Part shown: positions 16,498 through 24,994 of the stretch, piece after piece
Layout of the letters: the number at the start of each line of letters is the position of its first letter
Position numbering within the stretch: the first letter of the stretch is position 1
Origin: Bacteroidia bacterium
GTDB taxonomy: Bacteria; Bacteroidota; Bacteroidia; Palsa-965
NCBI GenBank assembly: GCA_023151315.1
Contig: JAKLJE010000010.1
Coordinates: 1-64,000 of the forward strand
DNA length: 64,000 nucleotides
Direction of reading: 5' to 3'
Translations under genes and position numbers: made by a program
The notes under the pieces: generated by a model
Databases searched by the model: none
What the model saw: the letters and a program-made list of their open reading frames with translations, nothing else
Told to the model about the DNA's origin: nothing

Positions 16498-19400
16498 TTA
16501 TTCGAAAATAACATTCCCGATTCTGATCACTACTCGCGTTCCGCAACCTTCGCCATTGCTGTCGGTCAGATCAATGATTTCCATTGAACTCACAGGTTTG
16601 CCTTCTTCGTTCATCTGCTTCAGTCTTTCGCGCGTAATCTCCAATGCGGCTGACTTATGATCTTTCCGTATTCCGGCTTCATACTCCGCCGCTTTTTTCC
16701 TTCCAACTCCGTCGTCTTCCACTTCGCAAACAATATGATGCTGATCGGCTGAATCTCCTGCAAGAATGAATCGTATGTACAGATTTCCGCCTCCTTCAAG
16801 TTTGTGTTTCAGCCCATGAATAATCGCATTCTCCACAAAGGGTTGAATGAGCATCACCGGAATAAATGTTGACTCGTGATTGATGCGCTCATCAATTTCA
16901 ATATGGGTTGTGAAACGATTCCCCTGACTCATCGCTTCAAGTGCTGTGTAATTATAAAGCAACTCAGCTTCCTGCTCAATGGTGGTATACGAGTTTCGGG
17001 AATTCTCCAGCGTCATGCGCATGAGCTTGCCGAATTTCGCAAGATATTTTCGCGCTTCTGCGGAATCATTCATCGCAATGTAACCGTTGATGGACTGCAG
17101 CGCATTGAAAATAAAATGCGGATTCATTTGCAGTCGCAAAGCTTTCTGCTCCAATTCCAGCAAGTTCTTCTCCAGTTTCACTTTATCCAATTGCTCTTTG
17201 GTTCTGCGCTGCGCACGTTTCAGCCTCCAGCGGAATATCAAAGTAAGTAACAGGAGAATTATAACAACAGCAACAATGCGGAATGTCCACGTGGCGTAAT
17301 AGGGCGGAGTGATTCGGAAAGTAAACTTCTGTATGTCGCTCCAATAACCATCGCTGTTTCTTCCCTGAACTTCAAATGTATATTCACCCGGTTGAAGATT
17401 CGAATATGTCGCAATTCGTTCACTGTTCTCCGGCGTCCATTCACTTTCAAAGTCGGTAAGTCTCCAGCGATATCGTACACCATCAGGATTCTTCAAATCA
17501 ATTCCTGAGAATTCAAATCGCAAATGATTTTCAGTGTACGGTAATTCAAGTTGATCCGGAACAGGAAACCACTTGTAACCCTTCGCCGCACTTCCATACG
17601 GTGTCGATTCAATCGGATCAAAGAACAATCGGATTCCGGTAATATGCACCTTCGGTGGTTCTTTGTTCACTTTGTCAAATTCAGGGTGATAAACACTCGC
17701 GCCGTTAATCGTTCCGAACCAAACTCCGGTTGCAGTATCAAGGCAAGCTGCATTCTGACTGGTTTCAATTCCGCGCAATCCTTCTCCTTTGCCGTAATGT
17801 TTGATGGTGCTGATCGTTCCATCTGCTTTCAACGCAACTTTATCCAATCCGCGTTCGGTTCCCACCCAAATGTTATTCGATTTATCTGCGATCAAAGAGT
17901 AAATATTGTTGGATGCAATTCCGTCTTTGTTCGTGTAGTTCGTGAACTTTCCTCCTTTGTATTGCGATAATCCTCCGCCTGCTGTGCCGAACCAGATCGC
18001 ACCATTCTTATCACACGTCACAGATCGAACGAAGTTCCCAGCAAGTCCGTCTGATTCATGAAATGCTTTTTTCACTCTTGTTCCTGCGCTGTCGTAATGC
18101 ATCAGAAATGCACCATTGCCGCTTCCCACCCAGATGTTGCCTTTTCCATCCATGCACATGGAGTAAATTCTGTCATTCGTTAGTCCGTCTTTCTTTCCGA
18201 CTTTCAGGAACGATTCATCTCTGGGATCGTAAATGGTAATGTATCCGCCCGCTGTTCCCATCCAGGTTCTGTTCATACTGTCAGTGAGAAAACAGTAGAA
18301 GTGATTGCTCGATAAACCGTCAGAGCGTGTGTAATGACGAAATGATCCATCCTTGAACGAATATGCACCTTCACCGGAAGTGCCGAACCACATGCGTCCG
18401 CTGGTGTCTTCTCCAATGCATTTCACTTTTGCAGATGTGAATCCCGCGCCTTCGTAATAGTTGGTGTAATAGGTTCCGTCATATTCGGTCACGCCTCCGC
18501 GCGATGATGCAAACCACATGTGTCCGTTACGATCGCAATGCACATCATACACCCATGCGCCCATGTCGCCGCTCTTCTCCGTAAAGTGAATGAATCTTTC
18601 TCCGTCCAAGCGACACACACCGCCACCGGAAGTGCCGAACCATAAATTGCCCCAGGAATCAATGGTGATACACATGACAACATTGCTGCACAATCCTTCC
18701 CGCTCTGTGAAGTTCACAACCTCTTTACCCGCAATGCGCGTTACTCCGGAAGCAGTTCCTGCCCATAGTCTTCCTGCCGGATCAACACTCAGACTATGCA
18801 CGGTATTGTTCGTTAATCCGTTGTCCTGAGTGAATCGTACAAGCTTGCCGTCTTTACCAAGTCTGAATAATCCTCCGCCATAGGTTGCAATCCAGAGTTG
18901 TTTGCTTCCATCGCGGGCAATTCCCCAGGAGTCTGTGAATGCAAGTCCTTCTTTTTTGCCATAAAGTTTCGTGCCTCCTCCATTGAGGAAATGCACCACA
19001 CCCAATGGTGTTCCTGCCCAGATGCTTCCATCTGTATCTTTGAAAAGTGTATTGATTCTTTTAGACGGCAAAACTTTTCCCTCACGATACAGCGAGAACT
19101 TTCCATTCTCCATCACAAACAATCCTGTGTCTTCCGTTCCGATCCAGTTTCTTCCGTCGTCACCGCAAATTACCGAGCGGATTTTATGTCGCGATCCGGG
19201 TAGTTTGATTTCTTCGAAACGTATACCATCAAATTTGCAGAGCCCTTCGTCGGTACCGATCCAGATGTCGCCGTTTTTGTCTGTGGTGATACTCAGAACA
19301 TAGTTGTTTACCAAACCATGATCTTCGGTGTAATTGGTGAATTGTGTTCCGTCGAACCGGCTGATTCCGCCGCCGCGCGTACCCATCCAGAGATAACCGC

Positions 19401-19536
19401 GGGAATCTTCGCAGATGGTGTACACCTGCGATTGAGCCAATCCATCAGCAACGGAATAATTGCGGAAATTGTACTGTTGTGCATCCAACAATACAACGGT
19501 GAATAGGGCAATTACGAGGAAAAGGTTCCTTAACAT
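16498..19536 (-). CDS. Two-component-propeller sensor histidine kinase (LytS-type)
   Basis: Periplasmic sensor with an inner-membrane kinase. Signal peptide 1-19 (ends DAQQ); then about 14 propeller repeats of the form W-x-G-T-x-x-G-[LV] (residues ~30-620); a Y_Y_Y domain (PGEYTFEVQGRNSDGYW, ~702-735); one transmembrane helix (~750-772); a coiled linker; a His_kinase domain with the phospho-His in QMNPHFIFNALQS (~805); and an HATPase with DDGVGR. There is no receiver domain, so a separate LytTR-type regulator outside this locus would be the partner. The ligand is unknown. It is transcribed divergently from the sigma-factor operon. Confidence 0.92.
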   Translation of the reverse strand: MLRNLFLVIALFTVVLLDAQQYNFRNYSVADGLAQSQVYTICEDSRGYLWMGTRGGGISRFDGTQFTNYTEDHGLVNNYVLSITTDKNGDIWIGTDEGLCKFDGIRFEEIKLPGSRHKIRSVICGDDGRNWIGTEDTGLFVMENGKFSLYREGKVLPSKRINTLFKDTDGSIWAGTPLGVVHFLNGGGTKLYGKKEGLAFTDSWGIARDGSKQLWIATYGGGLFRLGKDGKLVRFTQDNGLTNNTVHSLSVDPAGRLWAGTASGVTRIAGKEVVNFTEREGLCSNVVMCITIDSWGNLWFGTSGGGVCRLDGERFIHFTEKSGDMGAWVYDVHCDRNGHMWFASSRGGVTEYDGTYYTNYYEGAGFTSAKVKCIGEDTSGRMWFGTSGEGAYSFKDGSFRHYTRSDGLSSNHFYCFLTDSMNRTWMGTAGGYITIYDPRDESFLKVGKKDGLTNDRIYSMCMDGKGNIWVGSGNGAFLMHYDSAGTRVKKAFHESDGLAGNFVRSVTCDKNGAIWFGTAGGGLSQYKGGKFTNYTNKDGIASNNIYSLIADKSNNIWVGTERGLDKVALKADGTISTIKHYGKGEGLRGIETSQNAACLDTATGVWFGTINGASVYHPEFDKVNKEPPKVHITGIRLFFDPIESTPYGSAAKGYKWFPVPDQLELPYTENHLRFEFSGIDLKNPDGVRYRWRLTDFESEWTPENSERIATYSNLQPGEYTFEVQGRNSDGYWSDIQKFTFRITPPYYATWTFRIVAVVIILLLLTLIFRWRLKRAQRRTKEQLDKVKLEKNLLELEQKALRLQMNPHFIFNALQSINGYIAMNDSAEARKYLAKFGKLMRMTLENSRNSYTTIEQEAELLYNYTALEAMSQGNRFTTHIEIDERINHESTFIPVMLIQPFVENAIIHGLKHKLEGGGNLYIRFILAGDSADQHHIVCEVEDDGVGRKKAAEYEAGIRKDHKSAALEITRERLKQMNEEGKPVSSMEIIDLTDSNGEGCGTRVVIRIGNVIFE

Positions 19537-19651
19537 ATCCGAAACGCCAAGTTATTCATAAAAACGCTCAACTTCAGGAGAAAAAATATTGCGTTTCCCT
19601 GAACTTTTTTCCCGGTAGTTTGTACTGGTCAATAATGAACCCAATTTCAGA

Positions 19652-20830
19652 ATGCGTAAATTGATCACGATGAGAGTTACTGCGATTGCATTCCTGTTTA
19701 TTCTGCTTCCGGGCTGGCTGCTGGCTCAGGCAAATCCGGTCAACGTCGTTCAGGAGAACTCTGCCCGGTACAACGTATTTTACGACCCGCTGTTCGGCTA
19801 TAGCGAGCAGGATAACATCCGCAATTTTTCCTCCCGGAATTATTGGATGAATCGGGCGGAAGCAGCTCCCAAAGATGAAGTGGCGTGGTTCAACTACTAT
19901 CGCGCTTCACGTTTTGTAGCGGAAGGCGCTTTCGATATTGAAGGTGCACAGACGGAACTGAATTCCATTGATGAACACCTGCAGAAGTTCAGCGCGGGTA
20001 CATGGGAGCAATTGATTGTTGAATACTGGAACAGCGATCGCAATCCTTTGAAGTTTCCGCAATTGGAACAAGCTTACAAACTGCGACCTGAAGATCCTAT
20101 TTCGTTGCGCTTTATGATGGGGAAGGAATTTCTCAGCGGATCGATAGCACAATGCAGTTCGTTCTATACAAAATGGAAGAACGCAGGTGAAGCTCCTAAA
20201 ACAACAGAAATCTATGCTTACAATGTGCTACAGTCATTGCCTGCGGATGCTGTATTATTTACCAATGGAGAACTGGATACGTATCCGTTGATCTGGCAGA
20301 TTAAACAGAACAACAGTTCCGTGAAAGTGATCAGTTTGTCGTTTTGTTCCCGACCGGAGAATCGCAAAGCGCTGTTCACCAACGCAGGTTTGATGTTGCC
20401 TGAGAATGATACAAACTCAATGGCGGATGCACTGTTCATACAACGTGTTGCATCAGCTAATCCGGGAAAGAAAATCTATGTAGCGGCTTCCTGCGGTGGA
20501 GCAGTTCTTGAACCGATTCAGGACAGTCTCTACTGCACAGGATTGGCGTTCCGTTACAGCAGTACACCGCTTGAGCATTTGAGTTTCTTAAAGAACAATG
20601 TAGGAACGAAAATGAAATTGGATCAGGTGGGCAAAGGAGTAGGAGGAAAGAACAGATTTGATCTGACGGTTGCTACTGATCTTGAAATGAATTATTACCT
20701 GCCATTGTTGCTGGCTGCTGATCAGTATGCGAGTGCTGGAAATGGAGAGAAAGCGAAAGAGTTGCGCGCCAAGGCAACGAAAATCCGGATACGAGCCGGT
20801 TACGAACAGTCCTTGAGAAGCGAAGAATAG
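19652..20830 (+). CDS. Secreted protein of unknown function upstream of ECF sigma factor
   Basis: A signal peptide ends LLAQA (about residue 26; the start could be Met1 or Met7). The mature part is helical and TPR-like early on (EVAWFNYYRASRF, PKFPQLEQAYKLRPEDP), then contains alpha/beta segments such as DAVLFTNGELDTYPLIW. The stop overlaps the GTG start of the sigma-factor gene by one base (TAGTG), so this is the first gene of a three-gene operon with sigma and anti-sigma-like proteins. It may be the periplasmic sensor or a target of that system. Confidence 0.65.
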   Translation: MRKLITMRVTAIAFLFILLPGWLLAQANPVNVVQENSARYNVFYDPLFGYSEQDNIRNFSSRNYWMNRAEAAPKDEVAWFNYYRASRFVAEGAFDIEGAQTELNSIDEHLQKFSAGTWEQLIVEYWNSDRNPLKFPQLEQAYKLRPEDPISLRFMMGKEFLSGSIAQCSSFYTKWKNAGEAPKTTEIYAYNVLQSLPADAVLFTNGELDTYPLIWQIKQNNSSVKVISLSFCSRPENRKALFTNAGLMLPENDTNSMADALFIQRVASANPGKKIYVAASCGGAVLEPIQDSLYCTGLAFRYSSTPLEHLSFLKNNVGTKMKLDQVGKGVGGKNRFDLTVATDLEMNYYLPLLLAADQYASAGNGEKAKELRAKATKIRIRAGYEQSLRSEE

Positions 20831-21429
20831 TGGGACTGTTTACGAGTTCATATAAAAGTTACTCGGATGAGGACCTGATGCAGCGATTGGCTCGGGGAGA
20901 TAAACGTGCGTTCAATGAACTCTATGCACGCTATTCTCCTGCTTTGATGCGCTACTTCCATCGCATGTTGTGGCGCGATAAAGAAAAAGCTGAAGATTTT
21001 GTGCAGGACTTTTTCATGAAGCTGATTCGTCAGCCGGAATCATTTGATTCGAAAAGAAAGTTCTCGACGTGGATGTACAGCGTTGCACACAACATGTGCA
21101 AGAATGAATACCGCAGAATGGAAATAAGGAAACCGGCAGAGTTCGAAAGCGTTGTTGGAATTCTTGCAGTGGAAACGGAAGATCATGCAGGAAGAAGAAT
21201 CGATCGCAAAGCGTTCATGAATAGTTTGAGTTCGGAGCTGGAAAAAATGGATGAAGATCAGCGAACGGTTTTCATTCTGCGATTCGAAGAGAATCTGGCA
21301 TTGAAAGAAATTGCGGATGTGATGAATATTTCCGAAGGAACAGTGAAGTCGCGGTTGTTTTACACACTGCGTAAGCTTTCCGCAAAACTGAATGTCTATG
21401 CACCCGAAACAGCTGAAAGGAGCAAATGA
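20830..21429 (+). CDS. ECF-type RNA polymerase sigma factor
   Basis: 199 aa with region 2 (FNELYARYSPALMRYFHRML, then DFVQDFFMKLI) and region 4 (LALKEIADVMNISEGTVKSRLFYTLRKL helix-turn-helix). It directs RNA polymerase to a specific promoter set. The GTG start at 20830 shares a base with the upstream stop. The stop overlaps the downstream ATG (ATGATG), so the three proteins are coupled. Extracytoplasmic-function group, regulon unknown. Confidence 0.93.
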   Translation: MGLFTSSYKSYSDEDLMQRLARGDKRAFNELYARYSPALMRYFHRMLWRDKEKAEDFVQDFFMKLIRQPESFDSKRKFSTWMYSVAHNMCKNEYRRMEIRKPAEFESVVGILAVETEDHAGRRIDRKAFMNSLSSELEKMDEDQRTVFILRFEENLALKEIADVMNISEGTVKSRLFYTLRKLSAKLNVYAPETAERSK

Positions 21430-22310
21430 TGGAAAAGGAAATCAATATGGATATGGAACGTTTGTTGCGCAGTAAATCATGGGCGCAATTGAATGCTGAG
21501 GAATTGCGTGAAGTGAAGCAATTCATTGGAACGGAACAGGAGTATGAATCCATGCGTATGCTGGTTCTGGAATTGCGATCCTCTGTGCAGTCGGATGATT
21601 CACTCGTACTGTCTGATGATGTGCGACAGAATCTTCTGGAGACATTTGATGATGAACAACGGAAACGCCGCGCATTGTGGTGGAATGGATTGTTGATTTC
21701 ATTGAAGGATAAAATGCGTTTTGATATTCCTGCTGTTCGATACGGTGTTTCCGGTGCCTTTGTGTTGTTGCTGCTGTTTGTCGCTTTTCGCTTTTTTACG
21801 AGCGGTGAATCGCAACCGGATGTGATTGTGAAGAATGAACCTACACCGGTTGTGAATCCGTCACAGAACATGGATTCGTCGGAGAAGGAAATTCAGGTTG
21901 CCGTGAATACGGATTCGTCGCCGGCAGAGAATAGAGCGCCCGTAGTTGCTGATAATTATTCGAATGTTCCGGTTGTTCAGCAATCCCGCACAAATTCTTC
22001 GGCAACTGTAAATAATGATCGCTCGCCATTCGTTGATACAACTGCTGTGGCAGCTAATGTAATTTCGGATAGTTCTAACATTGTAGCGCTGAGTGTGGAA
22101 CCCGCAAATACATTTCTGACATCAGGAAGTGCAACTGCGTTAACTGTAAACGCTACGACAACGATGAATTATTCATGGACTACCGCGACTTATTCAGACG
22201 CAGGAACATCAAATGTTGTGGGAACGGCGATTTACTCCCTTGGTCCTGAAAAGACAAGACCGCTGGCGAGTGATGCGGGGCTGGTTCGCACTTACTATTC
22301 CTTACGCTGA
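21426..22310 (+). CDS. Anti-sigma-like membrane protein, 294 aa
   Basis: The N-terminal cytoplasmic ~115 residues are helical and acidic (MDMERLLRSKSWAQLNAEELREVKQF). One transmembrane helix (about 120-136, FVLLLLFVAFRFF) and a Ser/Thr/Asn/Val-rich low-complexity periplasmic tail follow. Topology and its place directly after an ECF sigma gene, with overlapping codons, make it a probable sigma regulator, although no ZAS zinc motif is seen. The tail's function is unknown. Confidence 0.7.
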   Translation: MMEKEINMDMERLLRSKSWAQLNAEELREVKQFIGTEQEYESMRMLVLELRSSVQSDDSLVLSDDVRQNLLETFDDEQRKRRALWWNGLLISLKDKMRFDIPAVRYGVSGAFVLLLLFVAFRFFTSGESQPDVIVKNEPTPVVNPSQNMDSSEKEIQVAVNTDSSPAENRAPVVADNYSNVPVVQQSRTNSSATVNNDRSPFVDTTAVAANVISDSSNIVALSVEPANTFLTSGSATALTVNATTTMNYSWTTATYSDAGTSNVVGTAIYSLGPEKTRPLASDAGLVRTYYSLR

Positions 22311-22316
22311 TTTTAC

Positions 22317-23612
22317 TCACGGCAATTTGCCGAAAACGCTCCAATAGCGTTCTGCCGTCATGTCCGACCAATGAATCAGCTCGTATCGGTATTGATACGT
22401 TTGAAATTGACAGAACAGAATGAGTAAAACTGTTAAGCCGATGAGATAAGGTTTCAGTTTGCCGGAATTTGTGATCAACGTGATATAAAGCAATGCAAAC
22501 ACCGGCAGATACTCAATAATGACGCGTGTTCCGAAACTTCCGCCGTAATACCACATCCACCAGCTGGAGAGAATGTAAATCACGCTGAAGAGAAAAACGA
22601 ATGCGGTGGCGAAACGCTTGATGTCGTTTTTGTAGAAAGATATCAATCCGAACAACGACAACAACGTTAATGGTAAATACACAAACAAGCCTTTCTTGTA
22701 GCTGAACAGAAAGTTGATCATGTGCGGTTCGGTGAAATGAAATCCTTCATCCAGATACGAATTCACATACCAATGTCCTGTTTGCAGTTTCCAGATCAGC
22801 AGTTGAATAAACACGGGCAGAATCAACAGTAGAATTCCGATCAAGGCTCTGTAACCGCTTTTCAGATAATCCGTTTTCAGTCGCAAAAGATTTCTGATTC
22901 CATCCGCTTCAAAAATCAACCAGAATCCGATGAGAGCATTCACTGGTCGAACGAGAATAATCATACCTAGCAGTAATGCGGTAATGTTTGCATAACGTAC
23001 TTCTTTCCTGTCAATCCATAGTTTCCCGAAGTACAGGAACATGGAGACCAGCGCAAAGGAATACAGATGCGACATCATCGGTTCTGTAATTGTATAATAG
23101 AACAGATTGGTTCCGAATACAAACGCAAAGAGCGTAAATGCAATGAGTTCATCTTTGAACTTGTGCAGTTTGAGAAATCTGCGGAGAAAAATCAGTCCTA
23201 TTGCGAGCCAGAACAATGCGCCGATGTTCATCATACGCGGATACCACATGCTGTATCCGTCTGCTTCTCCACCGGAAATTTTGGTAAAGCCATGCGCAAT
23301 CAGGAAGAAAGGCATTTGCATTACAGAGACTCCCGCGAAGTATTTATTGATGATTACTCCATGAATCGGAACGCGGTATTCATACTTTGTATGATCGTCG
23401 TAATACTTCTTCTCGATGGAATCGTGAAACGCGAGGTTCAGGTCGCCGTAAATAAAAACAGCAGGCAGATACGCGTAGTAACCTTTACCGTCGGAAATGA
23501 TTGTGTACTTCCATTGATTCTTGCTCCATTTCTGATTCAATACGGCAAGCAGACAGAATCCGATGATGATCGGAATGGTAAACCGGCTGAGCAATGAAAG
23601 AAACAGGCGCAC
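22317..23612 (-). CDS. Multi-spanning GT-C-like membrane protein, 431 aa
   Basis: About ten transmembrane helices separated by short loops. The first large loop contains DGKGYYAYLPAVFIYGDL and an HDSI-type segment, typical of membrane glycosyltransferase-like (GT-C fold) proteins of Bacteroidota that use lipid-linked sugars. No exact family is recognised. It lies convergent to the sigma operon, with the prx gene upstream on the same strand behind its own terminator. Confidence 0.65.
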   Translation of the reverse strand: MRLFLSLLSRFTIPIIIGFCLLAVLNQKWSKNQWKYTIISDGKGYYAYLPAVFIYGDLNLAFHDSIEKKYYDDHTKYEYRVPIHGVIINKYFAGVSVMQMPFFLIAHGFTKISGGEADGYSMWYPRMMNIGALFWLAIGLIFLRRFLKLHKFKDELIAFTLFAFVFGTNLFYYTITEPMMSHLYSFALVSMFLYFGKLWIDRKEVRYANITALLLGMIILVRPVNALIGFWLIFEADGIRNLLRLKTDYLKSGYRALIGILLLILPVFIQLLIWKLQTGHWYVNSYLDEGFHFTEPHMINFLFSYKKGLFVYLPLTLLSLFGLISFYKNDIKRFATAFVFLFSVIYILSSWWMWYYGGSFGTRVIIEYLPVFALLYITLITNSGKLKPYLIGLTVLLILFCQFQTYQYRYELIHWSDMTAERYWSVFGKLP

Positions 23613-23656
23613 GAGTTAAAGATAATAAGAATCAACGGCTGACTGTATGAAACGAA

Positions 23657-23685
23657 AAAGCGGAAGTGAATCTCACTTCCGCTTT
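23657..23685 (-). terminator. Terminator for the AhpC-type peroxiredoxin gene
   Basis: A perfect 13-bp stem AAAGCGGAAGTGA/TCACTTCCGCTTT with a three-base loop, followed on the minus strand by further T. It lies 22 bases beyond the stop codon. Confidence 0.85.
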
Positions 23686-23706
23686 ATACTGTTTGATTGA
23701 AATCAA

Positions 23707-24339
23707 TTAGTGAGCTGCGAGGTATTCCGCAACACCTGTATGAGTAGCTTTCATGCCGCTCTTTCCTTTTGTCCAGTTTGCAGGACAAACTTCTCCGTTC
23801 TCTTCGTTGAACTGGAGTGCATCAACCATACGGATCGCTTCATCCACGTTACGTCCCAATGGAAGATCATTGATCAACTGATGACGAACAACTCCGTTCT
23901 TGTCGATCAGGAACAATCCGCGGTATGCAATCATTTCAGATGACGCAATCATTTCTCCGTCTTCACTTGCATCGTATGTTCCGTTCAGAACACCGTAGTT
24001 GTAAGAAATGGTTTTGTTGGTGTCAGCAACTACCGGATAAGTAATTCCCTGAATTCCTCCCTGGTTCTTTGACATCTGTAACCAGCCCCAATGCGACTGT
24101 TCTGTGTCAGTTGAACAAGCTACAACAGCAGTGTTGCGGCTTTCGAATTCTGCAAGTGCATCCTGGAACGCGTGAAGTTCAGACGGACACACAAATGTGA
24201 AATCTTTCGGATAAAAGAAGAATACTACATACTTCTTTCCGATGAATTGATCCAGAGAGAATCCGTCAACGATGTCTTTTCCGTTTACCACTGCCTTCGC
24301 CTTGAATACAGGAGCTTTCTTGCCTACGAGTACTTGCAT
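23707..24339 (-). CDS. 2-Cys peroxiredoxin (AhpC/Prx1 type)
   Basis: Thiol peroxidase reducing H2O2 and alkyl hydroperoxides in the cytosol. The peroxidatic Cys51 is in FTFVCPSEL; the resolving Cys near 185 is in GEVCPANW, as in typical 2-Cys enzymes. 210 aa with a C-terminal extension (GVAEYLAAH). It is divergent from a second peroxiredoxin gene, sharing the 24340-24521 spacer. A -7 box TACATTTG (24389-24382, minus) lies about 43 bases upstream of the start. Confidence 0.95.
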   Translation of the reverse strand: MQVLVGKKAPVFKAKAVVNGKDIVDGFSLDQFIGKKYVVFFFYPKDFTFVCPSELHAFQDALAEFESRNTAVVACSTDTEQSHWGWLQMSKNQGGIQGITYPVVADTNKTISYNYGVLNGTYDASEDGEMIASSEMIAYRGLFLIDKNGVVRHQLINDLPLGRNVDEAIRMVDALQFNEENGEVCPANWTKGKSGMKATHTGVAEYLAAH

Positions 24340-24381
24340 GTTATGTGTTTTTAGTTGTGAGTGTTTGATGTTTTACGAATG

Positions 24382-24389
24382 CAAATGTA
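24382..24389 (-). promoter_or_regulatory. -7 promoter box TACATTTG for the prx gene
   Basis: On the minus strand TACATTTG is a perfect TAnnTTTG match 43 bases before the start of the 2-Cys peroxiredoxin gene. Confidence 0.45.
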
Positions 24390-24521
24390 GCATCAGGAAA
24401 CGGTACTTTATATGATTGTTCTCATCACGAATATTTATATTCATATAAAATCAATCTATATTCTTTATGTGCCGGAGGCAATACAAGTTGGTACTTTCGC
24501 ATTACAAAACAATTCAAACTT

Positions 24522-24992
24522 ATGAGCCTACTCAATACCAATGCGCCTGATTTTACCTTGTACAACACGGCTAAAGAACCTGTAACGCTTTCTTCTTTGA
24601 AAGGGAAGAATGTATTGCTCCTGTTTTTCCCGTTCGCGTTCACAGGAACCTGCACAAAAGAACTTTGTTCAGTACGCGATGATATTTCATATTACGATTC
24701 CGTCAACGCAACCGTGTTCGGAATCTCAGTTGATGCTCCATTTGCATTAGGCAAATTCCGGGAAGAGCAGAAACTGAACATGGAACTGCTTTCTGATTTC
24801 AACAAAACAGTTTCAACAGCGTACAATTCACTTTACGAAGTGTTCGGCGGCATGAAGCTGGAAGGTGTTTCCAAACGTTCAGCCTTCGTAATCGACAAAA
24901 ACGGAGTTGTTCGCTACGAGGAAATTCTGGAGAATGCAGGAGATATTCCTGACTTCGGAAAAATCAAAGCAACGCTTGATAATCTGAACTGA
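24522..24992 (+). CDS. Peroxiredoxin, BCP/AhpE-like
   Basis: 156-aa thiol peroxidase with peroxidatic Cys44 in FTGTCTKELC and a second Cys49 five residues later, as in some BCP/PrxQ enzymes. The fold landmarks VLLLFFPFAFTG and SAFVIDKNGVVRY are intact. It is divergent from the 2-Cys peroxiredoxin and may be controlled from the same spacer in oxidative stress. It is followed by a strong hairpin terminator. Confidence 0.93.
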   Translation: MSLLNTNAPDFTLYNTAKEPVTLSSLKGKNVLLLFFPFAFTGTCTKELCSVRDDISYYDSVNATVFGISVDAPFALGKFREEQKLNMELLSDFNKTVSTAYNSLYEVFGGMKLEGVSKRSAFVIDKNGVVRYEEILENAGDIPDFGKIKATLDNLN

Positions 24993-24994
24993 TT

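Noticed and set aside
21272-21871. A 199-codon minus-strand frame over the sigma/anti-sigma junction
   Set aside because: Rich in Ser/Arg/Cys and antisense to two clear genes; treated as a shadow.
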